From Bigelowiella natans CCMP2755 (lineage: Eukaryota; Cercozoa; Chlorarachniophyceae), in assembly GCA_000320545.1 (NCBI GenBank), contig ADNK01001097.1:1-38053 (forward strand): 38,053 nt of DNA. Reading direction: 5' to 3'. The stretch's first letter is position 1. Each line of letters starts with the position of its first letter. The position numbers were made by a program, and so were the translations under genes. Shown piece after piece: positions 1 through 10,683 of this stretch. Below the pieces are notes generated by a model. That model searched no databases. It had not been told where the DNA came from and saw only the letters and a list, made by a program, of their open reading frames with translations.

Positions 1-162
1 CGTAGTAGTAGTAGCAGTAGTAGTAAGTAGACAGCAGATAGAAATTTCTTAAACGGAAAGGAGGAAAAGAAAAGAAGGAAGAAATGAAAGTAGTAGAGGG
101 AAGTGAGAGATGATTGTCCGTATGCCCTCCTCCTCCTCCTCCTCCTCCTCATCTAGCCCATT

Positions 163-194
<32 letters not shown>

Positions 195-941
195 ATCCTC
201 CTCCTTCCTTCTATCATAGGAGAAGGCTGAGCGGTCGGAGGGTATTAGCTATACAACTAGAGTCACAGAACTTCCAGCCAAACAAATGCCATACAGGTGT
301 GTAGATGCTGCACTATGATCACAACAAGGCGATGTTGTTGTGATTTGGATCTCGTGATGAGAAGGCGGCGACCACGACAACGATAATGATGATGATGATA
401 ATGATGATGGTAGTGCGCAAAGCAACTCAATCTCTCGAAACGAATATGAAAACAGAGAGGCCGATTTTATCCGTGCTGGTCACCAAGCAGCTGTCCAAAA
501 CCGTCCCGAAAGGTGGCGTCTGTCTGACACACACTACCTAATCATCTCACATTCTCGCAACATCAAATAGCGAAGGGATATGTCCACGCATACGATTCGG
601 AAAAAGTAAAAAATGAGAAGTATTTTCCCTTCTGATGGGTTCCTGAATCAACCCAGTCGCACACCTCTTGAGCAAGCCTCTCGTCATCGTCGTCGTCGTC
701 ATCATTATCATCATCACCCGCCGCGTGCACTGACCAACCAACCAACCAACCAACCGCTCCTTTCCCCACCACACAGAGAATGCAAATTACGGCTTCGACG
801 GGAGGACTCTCTGGGTTGATAAGGTATGGGAAGTAATGGAGAGAAGGACAACTGCAACGCACGTTAAGCAGGCGCGCATAAGAGCAAAAACAGAGACGAA
901 CAACGACAAGCAACAAAAGTGTATGTGTGTGGTAATTGTCG
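1..941. other. Repeat-rich leading region, no gene resolved
   Basis: This stretch holds trinucleotide microsatellites, including CTC units near 126-150, ATC units near 162-195 and shorter GAT and GTC runs near 385-410 and 680-710. The open frames here are short and consist of the translated repeats (poly-Ser, poly-His, poly-Arg), so I do not call them genes. An upstream exon of the 942-1718 gene may lie here, because that gene probably does not begin at its first visible exon, but I could not identify one. A short open stretch around 415-540 on the plus strand is unexplained. Confidence 0.5.
126..195. repeat. CTC and ATC trinucleotide microsatellites
   Basis: Two trinucleotide runs lie close together: CTC units over about 126-150 and ATC units over about 162-195. 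They make the poly-Ser reading on the plus strand, which is why the open frame there is not taken as a protein. Confidence 0.9.
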
Positions 942-1718
942 ATGTCATGTCAGGGCTGTCGTGCGGTTTTTATGGTGGAGATTTCAAACGAGGACGACCG
1001 AGGCGCTGCTGGTGGTCCTGGAGCTGCTAATAGTCGTCGTAACGGCTCGACCACAGATTCGAAGAGGAAAGAGGACGATGTACCTCCAGTCTTTGCTCAC
1101 TTCTTACACAGCAAGGTGAGGAGATGATTGCGATGACGATGGCGATGACGATGGCGATGACGATGCTGCTGCTGCTGCTGATGATGATGATGATGATATG
1201 ATGATCAAATAATTTTGTGAGAGTACGACCGAACGCAGGGAAACAAACCAAGGGTGTTTCTCGCAATAGAGAGCATTCGAGAGAAAGAAAAAGTATCGAA
1301 GAGTAAGAATCAACGCTTCTCTCTTGTTAAGGGGCACCATCAGCACAATAGAGTGATTGTGGTTGTTGGCGAGCCTGGTTTTTTCCTTTTCCCATTCACC
1401 AATTTCCATCGAAAATCACTGCAAGAAGCGAATAATATGCCTGAAAAAGAGTCCGTTTCTTGTTGCACCTAGATCTTTGACGTGTCGGTTATCCGCGAAA
1501 TATTCCATCTTCTTCATGGAGAAGACGCAAAGAGCGCGGGCATGCCCGCGATAGAGCCTGGCGCTGCTGCTGCAGCTGTTGGCGGTGGTGGGCGAGATGA
1601 TAATGCTTTGGTCGTGGCTGACCAAGGAGCATCAGGGGCGCTCACTCTGGAGAGCGAGTGCATTCCACTGCACCTTAGAGGCATTCTGCGAAGTCAGATG
1701 AGAAATAGATATTTGTAG
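942..1718 (+). CDS. Unrecognised protein, two exons visible (C-terminal part certain, start uncertain)
   Basis: I do not recognise this protein. Two exons in the same frame are joined by a phase-0 GT-AG intron: 942/954-1115 (donor AAG|GTGAGG) and 1473-1718 (acceptor CACCTAG), ending in TAG at 1716-1718. The joined product is about 139 residues if the ATG at 942 is used. Alternatives are the ATG at 972, or an upstream exon joined at the good acceptor ending at 953 (TGTCAG). The N-terminal part is charged and low in complexity. Around the junction is a conserved-looking hydrophobic segment (VFAHFLHSK then IFDVSVIREIFHLLHGE). An Ala/Gly-rich linker follows, and then a basic C-terminus ending RSQMRNRYL. 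The intron (1116-1472) contains GATGAC, GCT and GAT repeats near 1130-1198. Codon-like composition on both sides of a clean splice pair is the main support. Confidence 0.5.
1130..1198. repeat. GATGAC / GCT / GAT microsatellite inside an intron
   Basis: A compound hexamer/trinucleotide repeat just downstream of the donor site of the 942-1718 gene. It is intronic if that gene model is right. Confidence 0.85.
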
Positions 1719-2820
1719 GGACTTATAAGTCCACATACATGCATGCTGTCTGCAACACGTGTATCAACCACTTCACATGTACCTTTTGCTTCACATGTAC
1801 CACATGTCAGCGCACACAGTGCACCTGGAGTGTGTGTGCCATGCGCGTACACGCACAGGGACTTATGAGTCCATGTGCATTAATTCGACAACGGATGAGC
1901 CACGTAGGTCGAATCTTAGCATCGTCATTGTAGGCCACCGCAAGCGAGTAATGAAGTTTGATTTGCAAATTGCAAAGCATGGCTCGCCAACTTTGTCCAT
2001 TATTTTCCAGCAGCACCAAGTCACGCCCTGGTCCACACATGCGACGTCTACTTGCATGTTGTCATTTCACAACATGATTGCGTACCTGATATCAATAAAA
2101 AAACACCGCAATTGCAGCTGTACGTTGTGCGGTACTGTATGATGCGAAGCTTGCACATCAAAAAGCATGGTTAGCTAGTAAGCCATGCCACAAATAGCCA
2201 ACATTGTGAGGTGCCGCTGTAGTCTGTTCCTTTCATTGTGAGACGGATGTAATTATGTGATTGAATCTTTTCAATATGGTCATCCTATAGGTAGCTATGC
2301 AAAGCAGCGGCTTTCACTGTTTCGCAAAGCATTGATCATCCATGCAAATCCATGCTGCTCATCCTTCGTCCACGTGTCTCTTAAAATATATGATACACGT
2401 ACATGTTGGGGGCTGATCATTGTGAGACGGATATAATGAACAGATTACATTTTTGAAATAATCATCGCGAGTATCATCAAGAGTTATTGTGCTAGCGCCT
2501 TCACGCAGTATTATCCTATTTTCAAGTTCATTACATGTATTAGACAACAGTTGATATTCCCTAGTATTACTTGTTCAAATTCTGCTCTCTTAGGCAGTTG
2601 TTAGCATCATTGTGCGAAAATAGTGGCGTGCCTCTTACTACAGTGTCTGTCAACATATTTATTCTCTGACGTTGCTGAAGGCCCTGATATTCTCTTGATT
2701 TCGGCACAGATTTGGAGTTGCCACACGGCTTCTAGAGAATTCTTGAATATATAATAGACTAAAGCGTTGATTGGACTGCAAACGAATGGTCGGGCAGCCG
2801 CATATTGAGCAGTGTAATAG
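1719..2820. other. Intergenic spacer with short dispersed and palindromic repeats
   Basis: I see no convincing gene. There is a perfect 14-bp palindrome GGACTTATAAGTCC at about 1719-1732 and a one-mismatch copy near 1859-1872. The direct repeat TTCACATGTACC occurs twice between 1771 and 1803. The string CATTGTGAGACGGAT occurs at about 2234 and again at about 2418. The region is also rich in CATGCA and ACATGT. The 127-codon open frame near 1759-2142 has no recognisable domain and is mostly made of these repeats. The last few hundred bases are the 3' flank of the minus-strand DIM1 gene. Confidence 0.45.
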
Positions 2821-4253
<1,433 letters not shown>

Positions 4254-4794
4254 TAGTTTTGATTGCTCGGTATTCCAGGGCGACGGCTGTCTTTCGCCAC
4301 CGGCAACTTGTTCTCTCACCGCCATGGCCACCCTGTAGCATTTGGTCCTACCTTTCGATCCAGTATTTTCAGAACTACGTCCCCTTGGTGGCGCACTGCA
4401 GCCCTACCCAGAGACGATGTTGACGAGTTTCCGATCATTCCGATTTGTTTCGATGCTTGATTGTGTTAATGTTTATTAATTGTGGTTTTTAATAGTCAAG
4501 AATATTTGACGAAAATAGTTTGTTTACCTTTGTTAAATACAGCATGAGATGATGGAGCGGCGAAAGTTCCTTGCGGTATGTCGAATTTTCTTCTGCACCG
4601 TACAGTAACCTTGTAAGAAACAGAGAAAAATATTTGCTCGTAATAAGGGGGTAAATCAAAGAAGACTATCGGCCTTGCAATTTGCAGCCGAATTTTGCAA
4701 CGCATCTGTCTCAGATTTCAAAGGATGGACACAGAAGAAACAGGTGATTAAACATTTTCGTTCAACTCAAAGCACCATAGACCATAGAACGTTG

Positions 4795-4838
4795 TTTTTG
4801 TTGTTGTTGTTGTTGTTGCTGCTGCTGCTGCTGCTGCA
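4795..4838. repeat. TTG/CTG trinucleotide run
   Basis: TTG units pass into CTG units just upstream of the HNH gene's likely start. The run reads as poly-Leu on the plus strand and poly-Gln on the minus strand, which explains the Leu- and Gln-rich open frames there. CTG/CAG runs are typically length-variable. It ends in CTGCAG, which could also act as a splice acceptor for an upstream exon. Confidence 0.85.
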
Positions 4839-4857
4839 GAAAAGCGCCCTGGGCGGG

Positions 4858-5315
4858 ATGGATCCTACAGAAAGGCGGAAGATAATGCGACACATACATA
4901 AAAAGTATAGGCCAAGGTACCCAACCGAATCTGGAAATGCCCCTCGATGCTGCTGACTGCTGCGTTTTGTATGCCTCCAGCCTGAAGCCCAATCTGCGAC
5001 GGCGCGTGTTTACAAGAGACAATTGTACCTGTTGCTACTGCGGGAAGAATTTCGAATTGAGGCACCTGACCATTGACCACCGATATCCTGTGAGCAAGGG
5101 AGGTATGCAAATTCAATCGCAAAGTGTAATGGGGTTCAGAATTCTGATGGAGAGCGGATAAACGTTACTGATTCACCTGTTTTGCAGCAGCTGACGTATT
5201 TACCATTCTCATAATCACTAATTTTCTTTTGCATCTAGGTTCGAACAATATTGACAATCTCGTCACATCATGCTTTCCATGTAACAAGGAAAAAGCAGCG
5301 GAGGTGTTGCCTTGA
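4858..5315 (+). CDS. HNH endonuclease, three exons
   Basis: This is a small HNH-fold nuclease domain protein. HNH domains cut DNA using a metal held by an Asp-His pair, with a zinc ribbon of two CxxC pairs stabilising the fold. Exons are 4858-4916, 4981-5102 and 5239-5315, with phase-consistent GT-AG introns of 64 and 136 nt; the stop is TGA 5313-5315. The spliced product has the order LRRRVFTRDN, CCYCGK (first zinc pair), LTIDHRYPVSKGG (metal/catalytic DH), NNIDNLVTSCFPCNKEKA (Asn plus second zinc pair) and a short tail ending AEVLP. From ATG 4858 it is about 85 residues, close to a bare domain. Stand-alone proteins of this type are common in bacteria, phages, cyanobacteria and plastid-bearing eukaryotes. 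The start is uncertain: the frame is open further upstream through the CTG run to an ATG at 4675, and an upstream targeting exon is possible. The biological target is unknown. Confidence 0.8.
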
Positions 5316-5994
5316 AAAGGTGCCCATGTAAAAGCTGCAGATAAGAATACGCTCCTTTCGTAGCTTTAAGATATAAGCTCTTGCTTCGCCCTTTGCGACT
5401 CCAAGGTTGTCTTTCTCCACAGCAGCAGCGGTTGAGTGGATACTTCTAAGAAATAAAGCACGTATTTGGCCTAGAAGGTGAAGATCCTGGAAAACCTTAA
5501 ACTCAGAGCAGCAGAGATCGATGAACTAGTCGTAGTATACGCAATCTAGAGAGCTCACATCATGAAGGCTATCACACGTTGTGTGTGTATGTGTTGGATA
5601 GAATGCGCAAATTTGTAAATATTTGATGTACTACACAGCCGGAACACACATGCATGTAGCGTATGTGATGCATAGAAGATACCCGTGCATGAAAGCAGCA
5701 AACAAGGCTTAGCTCGAGCAATAAAATGTGGGCACGTGGCTTAGAATGCTACACCAAGATTGCGATGCAGCGCGTAGCTAGTATCTCAAAGCAGGCTTGT
5801 TTTGCGTCACATCATCTAAAAGTCTGTACTCATCGTAGAGTTTCTATGTAATCCTGCCAAAAAGACATTTCTGTGGCCAACTGAATGCAAATGAGCACGC
5901 ATGCACTAAATACTTACCATATTCTTAGTCATAAAGGAGACTGCGGTTGCAAGTAAAATATGTCATTTTTAGATATCGTGGCACTTCTAGACTT
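5316..5994. other. Intergenic spacer, nothing recognised
   Basis: The 3' flank of the HNH gene converges on the 3' end of the minus-strand ankyrin gene. I see no long open frame, no tRNA and no clear repeat beyond short GTGTGT and CATGCA tracts near 5581-5660. Both 3' UTRs probably lie here. Confidence 0.5.
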
Positions 5995-6243
5995 TTACAA
6001 CTCATTATGGACTGCTTTGAGGGCCGCACGCAGCTTACGTTCCGGGACGACTTTCATCTCTTTTAGTATGTTGGTGAGGTCATCTTCCTGGATATATTCT
6101 AAATCCTCCTCACTTTTGACTCCCAGTTCCTCCGATAGCTCTTCGAAGCGTGTCTTTATGCCAGTCTCATCTACGATCCGGTAGAAGCGCTCTATTGCAT
6201 GCTTGTGAGCAGATCCCGCCTGATTTTTCGTTACATGAATGCT

Positions 6244-6322
<79 letters not shown>

Positions 6323-6391
6323 TCCCCTATGTGCGTGAGTCTGCGCGCACGCGCGCGTGTGTGCTGCGTGTCTGTGTAGAAAGAGGAGAGG

Positions 6392-6432
<41 letters not shown>

Positions 6433-7042
6433 TTTAGACGCTACTTGCCTCTCCAAGTCAACATACCCGACGAACTGCCGCCGCTCTTTCCAGGATATCT
6501 ACGACCGCGTGGTTATAGATTCGAAGCCTGCTCCATGCGTCCGCCAGTAAAGCAGCAACGTTACGGCAAGTATGCGTAGTGGTGGCGGGACCGACCGGAT
6601 ACGTGTTAAGAAGAGGGTCAGAACGACGTGTATAGCGCTTCTTCTCACTGCATGCGAAATCACATCGCCAATCGACTCACCCCCCTTTCCTCTCACATCT
6701 ACCTATTCCTCCCAGTACAGTTAAGGGTGGTTCTCTCCCCCCCCTTTCTCTTTATTCTATTCATGATGATGAAAAGAACTAATACCCAGGGAAGACGAAG
6801 AACGGGCACCAGCTGTACATGGAGAACGGGTTGAATGCGGAGCACTGGACGAGCGACAGCGCTGTGTAGCCGTAGAAGTCTTTGGCGTGCACGTCGGCGG
6901 ATTCCTTTGAACAGAAGGATGTATCACAAGTTTGATTAAGATGGAAACTGGAAAATACAGCAAATCTATCCTTCCTAAAGCACACACATACAAACATGCA
7001 TACACGCTCTCACTTTCTCCTTTCCCTGCACACGCGCGCGCG

Positions 7043-7097
<55 letters not shown>

Positions 7098-8503
7098 GCA
7101 CAACGCTCCTCCAACTCTTTTATTTTTCTACCCCTCCTTCCTACTACCGTAAGAAGGAGCTCGACGATGTCCTCATGGCCATGGCGAGCAGCTTTATGTA
7201 AGGCCGTTCCTCCGGACCGCGTCTTGGAGTTGACATCTGCGCCAGATCCCAAGAGAAGCTCCACGATCTCCGTTTGCCCATCCTGACTCTATTATAGCAT
7301 ACGACAACAGCTTACAAACTACCCCTGCCTAGATGATGCGAGCATGGTAGCCACGGATCTACGCGTGCATCGTCATTGCTATTGATTTCTCCGACTTCAG
7401 GCCAATGGCATTCCCTCGTTACCGCGTGCATGAGTGCCGTGATTCCGTGCGAGTCCTTCGCATCGACCTCCGCACCGCCGCTGAGAAGAATCTTAGCGAT
7501 CTCCAGGTCCCCATTCTGACTAGCAAACATCAGGGACGTCATCCCTCCTTCAGCCTTGGCATTCGCATCGGCCTGGTGAGCAAGTAGCAGCCGAACAATC
7601 TCTGTGTTGCCTGCACGAGGAGGAAGAAAGTTAGGCAATACCGCACGTTGCTTTCCTACAAGCTGTCTCTATAGCTGTGTTATATTGTACGCCAAGAAAT
7701 GTCGCATTGGTTTCTGCTTTGCGTGGGTGCTATATACGGGTGATGGCCTCTGCTACTACGACCATAATAGCTCGCCTGCATGAGGGCTGTGATCCCGTTT
7801 TTCCCTGTTGCGTTCACATCTGCTTTCGATTCAATCAGGGAGTCCACAATCTCGTAGTAGCCTGAAATAACAGTAATTCGAACAGCAGATTGCAGTTGGG
7901 AGGGGCGCGTTGAACAACGAAAAGAGAAAAACATCTTGCTTCCCTCTCCTATCCTTTCTGATGACTGCAGCTGCTACCGGAAAGATAACTTCTGCAGATA
8001 CGAATGCTGCAAATACCTACTTCTTTACTATTATTACTGCTACTCCTACGATTCACTTCGTACCCCATTGTGAAACATCAAGGAGGACAGTGTTGCCAGA
8101 CTTCGATCTCGCATCAACGTCAGCACCGTGATTCAACTGCCAATATAGTAAGCAGGGTTTCAATAACGAATTGCTCCCTCATTTCACACAAATGCTACGA
8201 CGATGCAATCTTTTTCGTCACCAGAAGCTTCGTGATAGGCATTAGACGGTTCTTTGCAGCAAGGTGCATTGCTTTAGCTAGAACAGAAGGGTTGAATTTT
8301 GCACCACTGGATGTTTACAATTGTATGTGCATGTAAATTAAGGATACATCCGCAACAGCTTTTCGGAAGACGAGTGAGATAGAGTGAGAGAAGAAAAGGG
8401 ATTTGAATTCAAACATGAACGAGAGTGTGTACATAAAGCACAGCGGGCTAAGGTGGACAGAAAGGGAGCATCGGAAGGAGATAGAGACGAAGAGTTAATG
8501 GAG

Positions 8504-8547
<44 letters not shown>

Positions 8548-8692
8548 GAAGCAAGATTCGTATCACATAAGGATTTCCTCAATCGTGGCAGCGTCTGTGC
8601 CGTCCCTTATTGAGTTCAGGAGTTTTGTATTGTCGGGATAGGAACTCCGCTCACTTTCCGCATGGTGGAGAGCGAGCAGCAGAGTAAAAATT
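5995..8692 (-). CDS. Ankyrin-repeat protein with SAM-like C-terminal domain, at least nine exons (5' end unresolved)
   Basis: Nine exons join with consistent phases, listed in transcript order: 8692-8567, 8306-8222, 8136-8064, 7861-7763, 7610-7423, 7288-7148, 6904-6786, 6647-6467 and 6219-5995 (stop TAA 5995-5997). They give about 411 residues. The first exon has no ATG in frame, so at least one 5' exon is missing; its acceptor would be CTCAG at 8693-8697. The middle carries about five to six ankyrin repeats with the classic period, for example HLAAKNRLMPITKLLLNHGA, VDSLIESKADVNATGKNGIT, EIVRLLLAHQADANAK, EIAKILLSGGAEVDAKDSHG and EIVELLLGSGADVNSKTRSG. Repeats are split across introns and restored by splicing, which confirms the junctions. 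After the repeats comes an alpha-helical linker and a charged C-terminal segment (FEELSEELGVKSEEDLEYIQ ... ERKLRAALKAV) resembling a SAM-type helical domain. Such proteins are scaffolds. The binding partner is unknown. Confidence 0.85.
6245..6430. repeat. (TC)n tract followed by (GA)n tract, inverted, inside an intron
   Basis: A TC tract covers about 6245-6331 and a GA tract about 6399-6430, roughly 67 bp apart. They are complementary and both sit inside the last intron (6220-6466) of the ankyrin gene, so the intron RNA can fold on itself. Low-complexity Ser/Leu and Arg/Glu open frames here come only from the repeat. Confidence 0.9.
7035..7096. repeat. (CA)n(TA)n compound microsatellite
   Basis: A CGCG-CACACA tract passes into TATATA within the ankyrin gene intron that separates the exons 7288-7148 and 6904-6786. 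Confidence 0.9.
8509..8542. repeat. (GA)n microsatellite
   Basis: A GA run lies within the intron just downstream (minus strand) of the exon 8692-8567 of the ankyrin gene. Confidence 0.9.
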
Positions 8693-8845
8693 CTGAGGAG
8701 AGACCTTGTGTTCGATTATTTAAACAAACAATTAATAAAAACAATTAGTGGCAAAAGAAGACTGCATGGAACAAAGAGACCAGCACAACAGATTGATCTC
8801 CGATATTATTTAATGCGTGGCGGCTCCCCCCGTCCCCTGGAAACC

Positions 8846-8998
8846 TCATTTGGCTGAGAGAAGGAGCTTGAGTTCTTCGTTCTTCGAATACGCGCGTTCT
8901 CTTCCGTTCGGCGTGTTCCTCGTAGCAGCCCGGTGCTCTACGAATAATCGCTTTTGCCGCCCTACGACATGGCTACCACGTTGTTGTAGAACAAATAT
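8846..8998 (-). CDS. Possible coding exon, ankyrin-like tail (uncertain)
   Basis: After a possible acceptor (AAATATAG, minus strand) a frame runs from 8998 to TGA at 8846-8848. It includes FVEHRAATRNTPNGRE and ends NEELKLLLSAK, which resembles the last repeat of an ankyrin domain. It could be the final exon of another ankyrin gene. Alternatively it is an upstream exon of the 5995-8692 gene, using a donor GCGC|GTATTC near 8891, which is phase-compatible with the acceptor at 8693. Other frames are also open in this GC-richer stretch, so this is weak. I could not find earlier exons before the divergent RPS28 start at 9425. Confidence 0.25.
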   Translation of the reverse strand: MFVLQQRGSHVVGRQKRLFVEHRAATRNTPNGRERAYSKNEELKLLLSAK

Positions 8999-9424
8999 CG
9001 CCTATATTTACACTTCATCGACTCAGGAAAGAATAAGATGATGTTGTACCGTAGTAGACCTACATATTCTCGGAAAAATGCCGGCTCCCTCTACAACAAT
9101 CATCGCAACACATTTTCTTGCAAGCACAGCATAGCTTAAGCTTTGCATTATTTATGCGATCATTCTTGGGGGGATTAATTACATCACGTTCCAATGATGA
9201 TTAATTCGACCTAATTTATTTATACGACAATAAAATCCTGTTCGACATTGAAAGGTTTGCCGCCATCGGCGAATTCTTGATGTCGCAGCAGAATATGCTG
9301 GTATATTCCATCCTTTTCAGGGAATATATATCTTGTCGCACTACGTTTTCCCCCTCCCTAATCCTCCGTCCCCCTGGCAGAGTCTGAGAACAATCCGTAC
9401 AGCTGGAGAAGGGAGGGCGCAATC

Positions 9425-9774
9425 ATGTCGAAGGTATTCATTGTAAGCATTCATCTGTAAGTTCATTGTCTCTGGTTCCCCTTTCATCAGCCATGTGAGA
9501 CTCAATAAGCACTGGGATCTAATTCTGAACATATTCGCAGAAAGGAGGTGACATTAAAGAAATGGATGTTAGTGACGAGAAGGAGGCGGGAACTCGCGCT
9601 CGTGTCGAGGAAGTTCTGGGAAGGACAGGATCCCGAGGTGGTGTCACGCAAGTCCGTGTAGTTATTCAGGATAAGAAGGGAAGATCTATCATTCGCAACG
9701 TAAAAGGCCCTGTTCGAGTGGGAGACAACTTAATCTTGTTGGAAACGGAGCGTGAAGCTCGCCGTCTTCGTTAA
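9425..9774 (+). CDS. RPS28: 40S ribosomal protein S28 (eS28)
   Basis: This is a structural protein of the 40S subunit head, near the mRNA exit channel. Exon 2 (9541-9774) encodes the whole conserved protein: [35 protein letters not shown] and the invariant end [12 protein letters not shown] followed by TAA. The common eS28 start would be ATG 9562 (MDVSDEKE), giving 70 residues, the usual size. A 9-nt exon ATGTCGAAG at 9425-9433, with donor GTATTC and a 107-nt intron ending TTCGCAG at 9540, joins in frame and would add MSKKGGDIKE, giving 77 residues. Tiny first exons carrying only the start codon are common in ribosomal protein genes, so I list 9425 as the start. The core identity is certain and the N-terminus is not. 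Confidence 0.95.
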
Positions 9775-10683
9775 TAGCTTGTAAATATACTTTAGTTTAT
9801 TGCACGCGAAGCATGATCTGCAACCAAGATTTACATCTGATAACCAGAACTTTGCGGTGATTCTTCGTTAATTGGAAAGAGAAATACTTTTTCATTATAT
9901 TCACCTCATTCTGACGAACACACATGTTCTACATACCACTTGCATCATTAGCCAATGTAACAATTTCGCACACAGAAAAAGATGCTAACATTTTTACATT
10001 CTAGACATTATAACCATGCAAAGCTACAATGTATTTGTCTAGCCATGCGTGCTAGCTAGCTAGCGTGTGTGCCGCACCAAAAACAATGATGATGATCTCA
10101 CATCTCTGCTAGCTAGCTAGATAGAGATCTAGACAAAGCACGGTAGCACCGAGCGATCAAATGTGTAAGCATCCTATTGTCATGTACTAGTGTACTCTGC
10201 TACGCAATTCTAGAATTATCCGGAAGAACTAACTAGCTAAACAGGAACATGCACAAGCTAGCAAGCTCTAGCTACTAGCTAGCACGGCGGGATCGCATTC
10301 ATGTGATTATCAGCTAGTTAGACAAACATTGGTAGAAATCACACAAACCACACACTAGCATGCACACGCGCTAGCGTGCTAGCGTGGGTGCTAGGGTACC
10401 CGAAGCAAATTTTCATCATGCTAGCATGTGCAGTGCCTGTGCATGTCATGCGTGCAGACACGAGCACGCGCTAGCTAGCTAGCGTAGCTATAGTAGTCTA
10501 ACTTAGTTACTGCATCATGGCTATGCACGCACGCTGTGGCACTTGTGCACAGAATGCAGATTTGTTTCACAAATCTCAGACTTGCATTGTCAGAAAGTGT
10601 GGTACTGAGAGTCATGACATCGGACAAGGAACCCATTACGCTCAATGTCGGACCACATGAAATGATGTGACATGTAGTCCTGA
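9775..10683. other. Intergenic spacer dense in GCTAGC / CTAG palindromes
   Basis: No gene is seen. Between about 10040 and 10480 the sequence GCTAGC, often extended to CTAGCTAGCTAG, recurs many times, mixed with CATGCA, GTGTGC and CACACG. The same motif reappears near 26725-26741 and 30700-30752. This is the convergent 3' flank of RPS28 (+) and the giant gene (-). Confidence 0.6.

Noticed and set aside
6199-6579. Ser/Leu- and Arg/Glu-rich plus-strand open frames
   Set aside because: They are translations of the TC and GA tracts inside an ankyrin-gene intron.
9193-9392. Plus-strand open stretch before RPS28 (contains FDIERFAAIGEFLMSQQN)
   Set aside because: No start codon at its head, no recognisable family, and it falls in the expected 5' region of RPS28. 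The overlapping minus-strand frame is equally open.
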